Source of the DNA: Rapana venosa
Taxonomy: Eukaryota; Mollusca; Gastropoda; Neogastropoda; Muricidae
Assembly: GCA_028751875.1 (NCBI GenBank)
Contig: CM054156.1
Coordinates: 53,260,010-53,324,009 of the forward strand
Reading direction: 5' to 3'
DNA length: 64,000 nt
Positions within the stretch are counted from its first letter, which is position 1. Every line of letters starts with the position of its first letter. The position numbers and the translations under genes are program-made. Below are positions 53,951-64,000 of this stretch, piece after piece. The notes beneath the pieces are model-generated. The model saw nothing but the letters and a program-made list of their open reading frames with translations, was not told the origin of the DNA and did not search any database.

Positions 53951-56040
53951 GAATTGTAAAACCCCTTGTTTTTGGGGTTTTTGTTTGGGTTTTTTTGGTT
54001 TTTTTGTTTTCCGTTTTGTTTTCGGAAATATTTGCTCCCGGGGAAAAGGGTTTTAAAAAATTTTGGGTTCCATTTTTTTTTGGAAAGGGAGATTTTAAAT
54101 TGGGAAAATTATTTGATCCCCAAACCCCCTTAAAGGTTTTTTTTCCCAAGATTTCCCCAAAAATAATTTTTCCCTAATTTAAAGATTTTTATTAATTTTT
54201 TTTTTTGTTTGTTTTTTGGGGTTTTGGGTTTATTTTTTTTTTTTTTTTGGTTTGTTTTTTCTGCCCCCCAGGTCCCTCTCCAAAGATGGAATTTTAAATA
54301 ATTTGGGTTCAAATGTTTAAAATTGCACCCGTTGGAAAAGGTTTCAACCTTTTTTTCCCCCCGGTTTTCCGGTTAAACCCGCAAGAATTTTTTCTTTAAA
54401 AAAATTTTTTTAAAATAATTTTTTATTTTTTTTTTTTTTGTTTAAACCCCCCCATTAAAAATTTTTATTTTTTAAAAATTTTTATTAAAAATTATTTTTT
54501 TTCCCAAATTTTTCCCTAAATTAAAGGCAAAATTTAAAAACACCCCTTTTTCATCCCCTTAAATTGGCTTCAGCTGTGGTTGTTATTTTTTGTGTTTTGT
54601 TTTGTTTTTTGTTGTTTTGTTTTTTTGTTGGGTTTTGGGGTTTCAACCCCCGGATACAAAAAAAATTTTCTTTATTTTTTTTGGGTTCTGGCCTTTAAAG
54701 GGAATTTGAATTGAAAAACCCGCCTTATTTGTTTTTTTAAAAACCCCCTCCAATTTTTTTCCCCATAAATTTTTTTATATTATTTTTTAAAAGCACCTTT
54801 TTTCCAAAAGGGCCGGTGGGTTGGTTTGTGTTTTGTTGGCGGGATTGTTTTGGGGCTTTTTGGTTTTTGGGTTTTTGGTGCAATACAGGGGCAAAAAAAA
54901 AAAAAGGGGTTTTTTTTAAATTAGGAAAATGGGGTAAAGTTTTATTTTTGCATAAGGTTCCACGTAGGTGTTTTGGGGTTTTAAACCTTGGAAAACGCTA
55001 TTCCCCCATTAAATTCCCTTTTTTTTTTATTTTTTTAATTCCCCCCCTAAGTCCCCCGGTTTTTTTTCCCAAATTTTTAGGGGTGCTATTTTTCCAGTAT
55101 TTATTTAGGGTCCCTTTTTTTCCAAAAGGAAAAAAGGGGGGGCTTTTCTAAACCATGTACGTAGGGGTTTTTAAAAATTTTTTTTTGGTAAATTTTCTCA
55201 GGGCCAAATGGGTCTTTTTTTTGTTTTTAAACCGACCCCATTTGGTAGCTTTTAAAAAAAACCTTTTTCCCCAACCTTAAAATGGTACCTTTTCCCAAAA
55301 ACTTTTTTTGGTGAAAAAATTTTTTCCTTTTTAAAGGGGGCCGTTTTTTTGTTGGGGTCTTTTCAAAGGACCGTGACTTTCCAGGCTTTGGGTTTTTAAA
55401 GGGAAAAAATTTTTTAAAAAGGGGGACCAAATTTTCTTTACTTTTTTGTTAAGGGGGGCCGGTATTTTTTAAAAAAAACCCAAAAAGGTTTAAATTTACC
55501 CAAAAAACATCCTTAAAAGGTTTAAGGGGGGAAGTGTGAAAAATTAGCCCCCCAAAAAAAAGGGGCCTTTAAAAATTTTTTCAGGGGGAAGGGAGCGGTT
55601 TAAAATTGTTTTTTTAAAGGGAAAAAGGGGTTTTAAAAAAGGGGGAATTTTGGGCCGTTTGGGAAAACCAAAAAGGGATTTTAGGAAGACAACCCCCTTA
55701 AAATTTTAACCAATCTTGTTTCCCGAAAAACAGTTTCGGGTTTTAGTATTAAAGAAAAAAAGTAAAAATTTAAGAAATAAAATCCCCAAGGGGAAAGCGG
55801 ACCAAAAACGGGTTGGGTTTAAAAAGTAAATTAAAAAGGGTTTGGGAAAAACATAAAAAGGATTTTTATGAAAAAAAATCCCCCTTGGGAAAACGACAAA
55901 CTGTTTTGCTTGAAAAAAAGGGTTTTGAATTGCCCTGACGCCGGGAATTATACCGGGGACTTAAGTTGTTTAAAGAAAAACCTGTTTTGTTCCTTTTATC
56001 TAGTGAACAGAGAAGGGGACAGGAAGAAAATCCCTTTTAC
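53951..56040. other. Unreadable equivalent of 14757-17100
   Basis: By position between two recognisable neighbours this stretch corresponds to the L2 3' tails, spacer, SINE and 97-bp repeat of the other copies. The text is T/G and A/C runs, so none of these can be seen directly. Its frames (for example plus 53785-54177) are artefacts. Confidence 0.55.
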
Positions 56041-56700
56041 AAACCAAAGGTTTTTCGCAATAACCTGTAAGGCCACGTCCTCGATAATAGACTTTTTCAG
56101 TCGGGGTTTAAAGGGGCCGGTTTCTTTTTTTGGTTTTTAACAAAAACTGAAAGGCCCCAAAATTCCTCCCAAAAAAAAAGGTTTTTAACCAATTTCTGAA
56201 AGGGGACCAGCCCTTACAGGAAAATTTGTCAGGGTTTTAACGAGATCAGGGAAAAGGACGGGTTTTTAAAGGCCCAATGGTTTTCCCCAGGTAAAGCATT
56301 TTTTAACAAGTTTCTTAAAAGGGCCCAATGTTTTACGGGAAATTTTCATTTTTAAAACAAATCCTGAAAAGGGCAAAGGCCTTTCACGGGATAATAGTCT
56401 TTCTCTGACAAGATCCTGTAAAAAAAGGTCTTACGGACAATATTCGGGTTTTAACAAGAAAACAATGGCTACAAGGTTTAAAAGTAGGGGTTTGGACAAG
56501 ATCCTTTTAAAGGAAAAAGGTTTTACGGGCCAATCCCCCATGGTTTAACAAGACCCTTTAAGGAAAAAGGGTTTTACAGGAAAAGCCCCAGGGTTTGAAA
56601 ACCCGGTTTCCCTTTAAACGAAGGGCCAAAGGTAATGATCCAACGGAAAGAAAAGGGACGCTTTAAAGGAAATTCCGGGTTTTAAGAATTCCTGTTTTGA
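56041..56700. repeat. 49-bp minisatellite (copy 3, degraded)
   Basis: Fragments such as AACCTGTAAGGCCACGTCCT, GATAATAGTC, GACAAGATCCTGTAAA and TTAACAAGA recur at roughly the spacing of 17105-17695. Flanking order confirms the match. Confidence 0.7.
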
Positions 56701-56869
56701 TGTTTTTTAATCAATGCTTTTGCCCCCCCAATAAAAATAATTTTTCCCATTTTTTTATAGAATTTGGGGTCGGGTTTTATCCCCCCCTACAAGTTCACCA
56801 AAATCAATTTCCATTAACCAGAAATTTTTTGTAATACAATACTATTAAAAATTCTTACAAAAAGAAACA

Positions 56870-57430
56870 ACATCCCCAAACCATACATACATAATCATCT
56901 CAACATAAAAATTTAATACTTTCTTACTTACATACTTAAACATACATACATTCCCCCAACCATCCCCAACAACCCTTCATAAAACCCCCCTAATAAGCAA
57001 CAAACAAAAAATACATAAATAACCCCTTAAAAATTTCATACATACATCTCTACATTTTTCCCAAACTTACATACTACATACATACATACATAAATACAAA
57101 ACATCCCTACATACAAAACTTTAAAAACACAACATAAAACAATTTTCCATACATACTACTTAATAAAATTTTTTAATACAACACTTTATATACATACATA
57201 CATAAATAATACAACTTTCTTAAGACTAAACATACATACATAAATACATACTTCCACCAAACATGACACCCCAAACAACTTTACAACACACAGGGAAATA
57301 CTTCCCATACTTTCACAAAATACATTATAATACAACAATAATATAAACAACTTTAAAATTACTTTACTTTCACCCCAAAACCCACACACACACAAACCCC
57401 CAAAACCAACACACCCCACACACACACACC
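56870..57430. repeat. Degraded (CATA)n and CA tract (copy 3)
   Basis: CATACATACATA pieces with many substitutions, then CACACACA at 57385-57430; equivalent of 17850-18520. Confidence 0.8.
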
Positions 57431-57599
57431 CCAACAAGTTCAAGATCAAATTTCCCTTTTCACCCCCTTTTTGGGGGTATAGAGGATTAAAAACAAAATG
57501 AACAGGAGAGAAAACCCTTAACGGGCCAAAAAAAAACCAAAAAAATAGAATACTAACGGGAGCGGGGAAAAGAAAAATTAATCAAAAGATAAGCAAACA

Positions 57600-59250
57600 G
57601 TATTAAAAAAATTCTTTACTTTTTTTAAAGTTACACTTTCCCTTTAAAAAACAAATCTACACATATAAAAGAAAATTTTAAATTTTTAAGAAATCCCAAC
57701 AAATTTTATGTTTTTTGAGGAAAACGGGGAAAATTTTTTTGGGAAATTTGCATTAATTACCCTACAAAAATTAGGCGGGAAACAGGGGTTGAAAAAATTT
57801 TTTGGGGGAAAAAAAAATTTTTTGGCGTAATTTTTAAAAGTGGGGACTTTCCTTAAAAATAAAATTCAACCCCCTAAAACAAATTTTGCTTTTTTAACCC
57901 TTTATTTTTCTTCCCTTTTTTTATTAAGGGACAGGTCCAAACCTTCAACGGAAGCTGGAAAACACAACGAAACTTCTAGACGTAAACTTAAATCGGGGAA
58001 AGACATTTTAATATTTTTTTTCCATCCCACAATCGTTTTAAAATGGGTTGTTTTTTTAAAAATAAAGGCATCTACATTTTTCCCACAGTCAGGTTTCCTT
58101 CTTTTTAACAAATTTTTCTTAAAAGGTTTGATATTTTAAACTTTAGAATGAATACTTAAAAAAAACTGTTTTCCCCCCCCCAAACAGCCCAAATCCGCTT
58201 TTTCCCCAAAATATTTTAAAATCTTATTTACCATGATGTTTAATCAAAGATTTTCTTTTGGGAAATTTTTTCTTCATCGCTTTAAACCCTTTGGGGTTTG
58301 CTTTTTCAAAACTGGATGTCAACAGCTGCATCCAAAAACGAACCATCAAACAGAGACCAAAACAAAAAAAGGATATCTCCCTTTTTTCTCCATTTTACTA
58401 GTAAAATTTTAGGTTTGTACGTTTTAAAACGAAAAATTTTATTTTTTAAAATCTTAACTAAAACTTGCCCAATTATTGTTGGGTTTTTCATACCCCCAAA
58501 TTTCACATCCATAAAAAAAAAAAGTACCCCGAGTGAAAGCCCTTTAAATAAAAACTAAAAAAAATAATTTTAGTAGCTTTATCATAAAAATTTTTTTTTG
58601 CATTTTGCAAAACACCCTCTACAAATTTTAATTTTCCAAAATTTATTTAAAACTATTAAACAACTTCTAACGCTTTTCCAACAAAACGAAAAATTTAACG
58701 AGACTATTGGGGAAAAAACCATGATTTTTGTTTTTCCCCTGGGTTCCCACAAGTTTCCCTGAGAACAGAACTTTTAAAAATTGCCCAAAAGGGCATTTTT
58801 GAAACCCCGGGGGTTTGTATTGAAAATAAAATATTTAATCAGCAATAGAAAAATTAAAAAGCTTGACATATTTGGGGTTAACATTGGTTCCATTCGTTTA
58901 AAGTTGAATATTAAGGGCTAAAAATTTTTAATCTGCCCAAATATTTTTCCCAAATCATTCAAAATAGAAAAAAAAATCGGGGAAAAAACTACCCCCTTGA
59001 CAAACCTTAAAACTTTTGAAATTTTCAAAACGGGCTCCACATTAACAAAAAAAAATTTTTTAAAATTTAAAGCATTTTTCTGAGGGACTTTCAGTATTTT
59101 TCCTTTTAACTTTTTGTTTTTCCTTTTTTATCCCAAAAGGGCACTACCCCAACAAAATCAAAGGGTTTCTGTTAATAAAACAAAGCACGATTAACGGGGT
59201 TTTTTTAAAACTTAGAAATAACCAAAAAAAATTTTTTTAAAGGAAAAAAT
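57600..59250 (-). mobile_element. Minus-strand LINE RT relic (copy 3)
   Basis: Equivalent of 18700-20300. 58111-57902 minus contains RRKPDCGKNVDAFIFKKTTH (compare CGKNVDALFYKKKKH in copy 2). The RT motif A region near 59140-59200 is just recognisable. Errors are heavier than in copy 2. Confidence 0.6.
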
Positions 59251-59254
59251 TTGT

Positions 59255-59480
59255 CACACTTACATACATACTTAAATACATACATAAAAAAAAAAACATA
59301 AAACATATAAACCTCATACATACAAATCCATACTAAAAATTTAAATTTCAACAATAAAAAACACGAAGTAACACAATACATCATAAAAACATACCCCACA
59401 ACATACAACATACATACATACAAAACATACTACATAACAGACATCCCTTAAACATACATACAAAAACCATAAGCAAAAAA
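59255..59480. repeat. Degraded (CATA)n (copy 3)
   Basis: Equivalent of 20320-20555, with most units broken into ATACAAAA-like text. Confidence 0.75.
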
Positions 59481-59567
59481 TCCAAAGAAAAAGGGGTTTT
59501 CACACACCTTTGGGCTCGCTCAAGGCGTCTGTTCTTTTGGGGGGTTCAAGAAATGAGCAAAAAAACA

Positions 59568-60660
59568 AACAGGTGCCCCCCCCCCCCCCCCCCCCCCCCC
59601 CCACCCAAAACGCCGAACACCCCAAATACGCTCCCACACAACCACACACACACACCCCAAAAACAACCCCCCACACCCCACACACACCCCCACCACCCAC
59701 ACCCCCCGCCCCCGGCACAAAACATATACCCACACGCGCGCGCACGGGAGAGAGAAAAGACAGACGAGGGGGGGACAGGAATAATCGAATCGTAATTGTA
59801 AGGCCCCCAGCCTGTAAAAAGGGGGGGTTTTCTTTTTGGGGAAAAAAGAAAGAAAAAAATAGGGGGAAAAACGGGAAAAAGGACCAAAGATTAAACAAAA
59901 CAAAAGTGCGTTGTTCGCGAATCCATTTTAAAGCGACTTTGCCCAATGAAGAAACCCAAAAGAAAATGATTTCTAAAGAATAGAAAACAGACAGACAGAC
60001 AGCCAGACAGGCAGACAGACGATAGATAGATAAAAAGATAGATAAATAAAATAAATTATAAAAAGAAAGGAAAATAGACAAAAATAAATAGATATATGGA
60101 CAATAGTTGAATTTGATAGATGGGTAGATAGATAGAAAATTAGATAGATAAAGAAAATTTAATAGATAATAAATGGGATAATAGAAGATTTGATAAAGAT
60201 AAATAGATAAAAATGGGTTTTGGGTAGATAGATGGACGGACACCCCCGGCTTACCCCGAAAGTTCTTTTTTAAGTTCTTTGTTTTTTGTTCATACACAAA
60301 CCCCGCGCGCCCCCCCGCAACACCACACACATACATACAAGGCACGCACACATACCCCACCGCCCCAACACACACACATGAAAGCACGCGTACACTGGAC
60401 ACAGACAAACACCCCACACACACTTCATATTGGGTTCATAAAAAAAATATGAAATTACAGAAAGGGTTCTTGGGGAAATTTTTTTGGGCCCGTTCTTGAT
60501 TTTTCTGTTTCTATTTGACACCCTTTATTAAATTGTCAGTTGTTTAAAAGGGGAACACAAAACCCAAACACACACACACACACAACACACACACACACAA
60601 CACACCAACAAACACACACACACACACACAAAAACACACCCCCAAAAACCAAAAACCCAA
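59568..60660. repeat. Poly-C, CA, GATA and CA low-complexity block (copy 3)
   Basis: Poly-C run at 59575-59602, CA/CCA-rich to 59750, GACA/GATA at 59985-60235, CA at 60320-60420 and 60560-60640, with 60423-60560 matching 21471-21614. The long minus frame 60423-59500 (307 codons) is a repeat artefact. Confidence 0.85.
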
Positions 60661-60814
60661 TTTTGGGAAAAAAAATTGTTTCCTTTCCTTTTTAAACCCT
60701 GGTCTTTGGAAAAGGGGAAAATTATAAATCCCCGGGGTTCCCGGGGGCAAATTTTCCCCACCCGTGTTGTATTTTCCATTTTTGCCTTGGTGCCCTTTTA
60801 AGGGTTCCCAATTT

Positions 60815-61600
60815 TAATTGGGGGGGGGATAAACCAAAAAGGGGCCAAAATTAAAAAGGCTTTCCCTTAAAAAAATTTTGGGGGGTTTGGGCCATTTTTT
60901 AAGGCGTTTAGGGGCTTTTCCCTAATTTTTCATGGAAAACCCTCCCCCAGAAAATCTTTAAATAAAATTTTCCCCAAACCAACGATTTTTAAAAAAATTT
61001 CGGAACAGTCGGGAGAAGTTTTCCCCCAACCCCAAGTTTTTTTCACGGGGAAAAATTTAGGGGAAGTTTTCCCGGCCTTTTTTTCCCCCATTCCCCGCAA
61101 ACCCTCCCATTTTTGGGCCGGGGGTTAAAAAGGGGAAGGGGAAGGGGGCCCCCTCCTTTTTGAAAGCCCGATTTAAACGTTTTTGGTTTGGGGAATTTCG
61201 TTTTTTTTTGCCAAAAGGGACCCCTTTAAAGTGGATCAGTGGATTTGGGGTAACAGCCCTCCCTTAAAAGCGGGGGGGTGGGGGTTTGGGCCCCCGGGTT
61301 TTGCTCCAAAAACTTTTCCCCCTTTCGCTAGACGGAGGGGGGTCGAAAAACTTTTTGTCTTTCATAGAAACAAAACCTGAGGTCCCGTTTTTCCCCAACA
61401 TTTTCCAAAGCAAACCCAAAAGGGAAAACCCGGGGAAAAACGAGAGCTTTTCCGGCAGAATTTGGGGTAGAAAAAATCACTAGATAGAAAAACAAAACAC
61501 TTGCACACAGGACGGTTTAAAAAAAATTTGTTTGGTGGCGCTGATCTTAACCCACGCGCTCTTCCTAAGAAACCGCTCGATTTTTGGGCAGAACTTTTAA
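60815..61600 (+). mobile_element. SINE head and first SINE of the pair (copy 3)
   Basis: Equivalent of 21865-22640. GGGGCCAAAATTAAAAAGGC stands for the A-box region. At 61370-61500 CCTGAGGTCCCGTTTTTCCC, GGGAAAACCCGGGGAAAAAC and TCCGGCAGAATTTGGGGTAG follow. Around 61360-61395 this copy preserves an ACCTGAGGTCCCG block that is lost in copy 2. Confidence 0.55.
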
Positions 61601-61604
61601 TCGG

Positions 61605-62030
61605 GGGCCCTAAAAGGTGGGACCTCCCTAAAAACGAAAGCCCCCGGTTTGGGAAGTACGGGTGGGTCGTCCCCTTTTGGGGCCCAAAAATTTTCCCTCC
61701 ATCCATTGGGCCCATGAGCGGTGGTCTTGGGGCAAAGCCCTGGGGTTGAGACGAAAAACCCAGGGGTCCCGTGAAATTACAAAAAGGGCTTTACCCCCCG
61801 GAAAAAAACCCCACGGAAAACAGGAGATTTTTTCCCAAAAACAAAGGGAAAAAAACCCAGGGGGATAAGGAAAAAAAAGTAGAGTTGAATCAAGGAAAAG
61901 TAAAGAAAAATGGATGGCGGGCCCCTGGGGGGCCCGGGGTGCCCCCCTTGTGGAAGCACCCCCGAATTTCACGCAGCAAATCTGCCGTGCCCTTAATGGA
62001 AAGAATATAAAAAAAAAACCACCCAACCAC
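61605..62030 (+). mobile_element. Second SINE of the pair (copy 3)
   Basis: Equivalent of 22641-23055: GTGGGTCGTCCCC in the B-box region, TGGGCCCATGAGCGGTGGTC, TTGAGACGAAAAACCCAGGG, GGATGGCGGGCCCC, CCCCGAATTTCACGCAGCAA and ATCTGCCGTG are readable. Confidence 0.65.
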
Positions 62031-62079
62031 CACCCCAAATTTTTATGCAGTGGTATTTAGGGTTTTGGACTTTGGGCCC

Positions 62080-62296
62080 CCAAATGTGATAAATAGCAGG
62101 GTGCAGTTCGGGGGCCGCCCTTCCCGTTTTTTTGGGCTGTGAAGACCCCCAACACCTGCAGTTTCTTCTTCACCCTTTGGTCGCCCCGTTAAAGCACGAG
62201 TAGGGGCCCCCCATCCCCCTGCCAAAGGGTATAATCTGGGTGTTGTGTTTGGTGGGTGGGGTTTTTGGTGTGGGGTGTGGGTGTGGGGTGTGTTTT

Positions 62297-62329
<33 letters not shown>

Positions 62330-62580
62330 GTGGGGTGGGTGTGTGTGGGGGGTGTGAAATTTAAAATTTGTTAACCCGGGTTAATTTTTTTTGGGGTTGT
62401 GGTGTGTGGGGCGTTGAGTGCAAGCGTTTTGATTTCTTTTTGCAAGAATAGCGCTATGTCCAATTTTTTTATTTTATTATTATTTATTTTTTTAATTATT
62501 ATTTTTTTTTTTTTTTTTTTTTTTTTTAGTTTATTGTATTTTTTAACCTTTTTATTTTTTATTATTTTTTTGTCTTTCAT
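62080..62580 (+). repeat. L2-type 3' UTR and tail (copy 3)
   Basis: Equivalent of 23100-23600: CCATCCCCCTGCCAAAGGGT, GT/GGT tract (62240-62360), TTGAGTGCAAGCGTTTTGAT, AATAGCGCTATGTCC and a T/ATT run. Confidence 0.7.
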
Positions 62581-63600
62581 GGGAACAAAAGGCTTTTGGC
62601 GCTGCGGCTAAGCGCCTGAAAGTCGGCCCACTCGCCCAACTTGGGCCCCATGGGAGAGAAGGATTATTATTTTTTTCCGGGGAAAAAGGCAGGAAAGGGA
62701 CCAAGAAGGAAAAAACAAAAAGAAGGGGGGCACAAAGAAAAAAAAAAAAAGGCAAAACAAAGGGGGGTGGGAAAAGAGGAATTTCCTCGAAACAAAATTT
62801 TTCCGAAGGGGGGATGGAATTTTTACGACAAACCCCTTGGGCATCCCCAGGGGGGAAATACCACATTTATTTTGCGCATCGTGTATTCTTTTTTCCCCAG
62901 AAAATAGAAAATTCCTTTCCGCCCCTGTTCGCGAGGACCCCCAAAACGCAAAAAGGGGCAGCGGGCTGTTTCGGAAAACGGGGGAAGAAATTTTTTAAGT
63001 AGATTTTGGCCTTGCCCAAAACACAAAACCCCTCCCCTCACCCCAAATGAGCAAAAGGGACCGGTCACTTTGGAGTTTTTTCCCCAAAAGGCCAACTACC
63101 CCCCAGGGTTTGTAAAAAAAAAAGGGGCCCCTTGTGCAAGTCAAGCCCCTAGCAGAGGGTTCATAGTTGATCACAAAAGACAAAGCTGTAAATAAAATTT
63201 ATGATGGGAAAGAAAGCCAGGGTCATACACCTCTCAGGGGCTTTTTGCCCCAAGGTGGCCAGGGGTGGCCCAAAAAAATAGATAATAGGGGGGCAAAAAA
63301 CAAAAAACTGCTTTTTTTTTAAAAGCAATTTTTAATTTTCTTTATTATCGAAAGAAAAAAAATTCAGCACACGGGGGGCGGTTTTACGTACAGCTTCAGC
63401 AATAGAAATTTAAAATAACAAAAAAAACCCAAACAAAGGGTTGAAAAAAAACTTTTCACACAGTATTTTTCAATACAAAAACTGCCCCAATATAGAAGTC
63501 ATTTTTTAAAATTTTTAAAAAATTACGGGAAATAAATTGAACGTTTAAAAACAAAATCTTTCAAACAAACCAAAGGAAAATGGCCCACCTTAAAAATAAC
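62581..63600. other. Equivalent of 23601-24640, nothing assigned (copy 3)
   Basis: Matches copy 2 block by block (for example GTTTTACGTACAGCTTCAGC near 63380). No gene is recognised. Confidence 0.5.
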
Positions 63601-64000
63601 AATATAAAACGGGGAAGGGGGAAGGAAAAGCGAGGGGGGTGGGGAAGGGGGGAAAAAGAAAAAAAATAAAAACCAAAAGGAAAAAAAGAGAGAAAAGAAG
63701 GAGAAGAGAAAAAGAGGAAAAGAGAAAAATTTAAAAGGAAAGGAAAAGGAAAAAAAAAGGGAAAGAAACAGAAACCCAGGGGGAAAAGGAAACCCAAAAG
63801 AAGGGGGCCCAAGGGGGAGAACTGAAAAAAGGGGACCAGAAAAGGGCCAAGTTTTTCCAAAAAGGGCCAAAGGGAAAAAAGGGGCATTACTTCCCACAGA
63901 ACCCTCCCCCCAAAACCCCCGTTCTGTAAAATTCCAAGGAATCTTTCCCAACTGTTCCCAAAAGGGGGTCCCAAACTTTTCCCCAAAATCTTTTTAACAA
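63601..64000. repeat. Polypurine tract and degraded HSE-like region (copy 3)
   Basis: GA-rich to about 63840, then the counterpart of 24840-24970 with ATTCCAAGGAATCTTT-like text. The TTCNNGAA motifs seen in copy 2 are mostly destroyed here. Confidence 0.55.

Noticed and set aside
59500..60423. 307-codon minus-strand open frame
   Set aside because: It is a translation of CA, poly-C and GATA repeats (YLSIYLSIY, GGGGGGGG); the equivalent in copy 2 is broken into separate frames.
1..64000. CRISPR array, prophage or bacterial operon
   Set aside because: Tandem repeats here are contiguous (49, 97, 36 and 35 bp) without unique spacers, and all recognised proteins are eukaryotic non-LTR retroelement domains.

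Overview
The window looks like a repeat-dense stretch of an animal nuclear genome in a draft long-read assembly. A mollusc, probably a gastropod, is the best guess. The guess rests on remembered resemblance of the tRNA-derived SINE core (a stretch reading GTAAAAGAACCCACGGCAAC or close to it) and of the LINE 3' tails (AAGCGCTT..GCGCTAT..(ATT)n) to molluscan repeats; no search was possible. There are no bacterial operons, rRNA genes, CRISPR arrays or convincing complete host genes. Almost everything recognisable is retrotransposon: an L2/CR1-like LINE, an I-type LINE with endonuclease, reverse transcriptase and RNase H, an RTE-clade LINE, two further LINE relics, and tRNA-derived SINEs. Microsatellites and several minisatellites fill much of the rest.

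Layout. Positions 1-7114 and 10252-17345 are near-identical copies of one nested mosaic. A plus-strand L2-like LINE is interrupted by a minus-strand I-type LINE (complete only in the second copy, about 7944-12232). It is interrupted again by a 5'-truncated minus-strand LINE 3' fragment with a 17-bp target-site duplication. The mosaic then carries a doubled L2 3' end, a minus-strand SINE, a three-unit 97-bp repeat, a CRE palindrome with a hairpin, and a 49-bp minisatellite. Two assembly gaps of exactly 500 N lie at 7115-7614 and 52324-52823. From 17850 to 25000 come CATA/CA/GATA microsatellites, a minus-strand LINE RT relic, a run of SINEs, an L2 3' tail, a polypurine tract and a cluster of heat-shock-element-like motifs. 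From 52824 to the end a third, badly degraded copy repeats the order seen at about 13580-24970.

The middle (25000-52323) is not part of the triplicated unit. It holds a 35-bp satellite interrupted by about 2 kb, an L2-like element split by GC-rich sequence (30700-36040), a SINE, a long uninterpretable AT-rich and homopolymer-rich stretch (37700-43200), a clear RTE element (43270-45810), an I/Jockey-like RT remnant (48170-49260), an in-frame 36-bp repeat (50927-51146) and one candidate short coding exon (51831-52181).

Quality matters for every call. From about 18500 on, and most strongly at 25200-43200 and 53800-64000, the sequence is full of inflated homopolymer runs and loses reading frames even in repeats that are readable elsewhere. 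This looks like unpolished consensus. The repeated blocks may be unmerged haplotypes or mis-joined copies rather than true segmental duplications. I found no convincing new biological system; the best leads are the nested insertion history, the shared SINE/LINE tails, the hairpin minisatellite, the HSE-like array and the 36-bp in-frame repeat.
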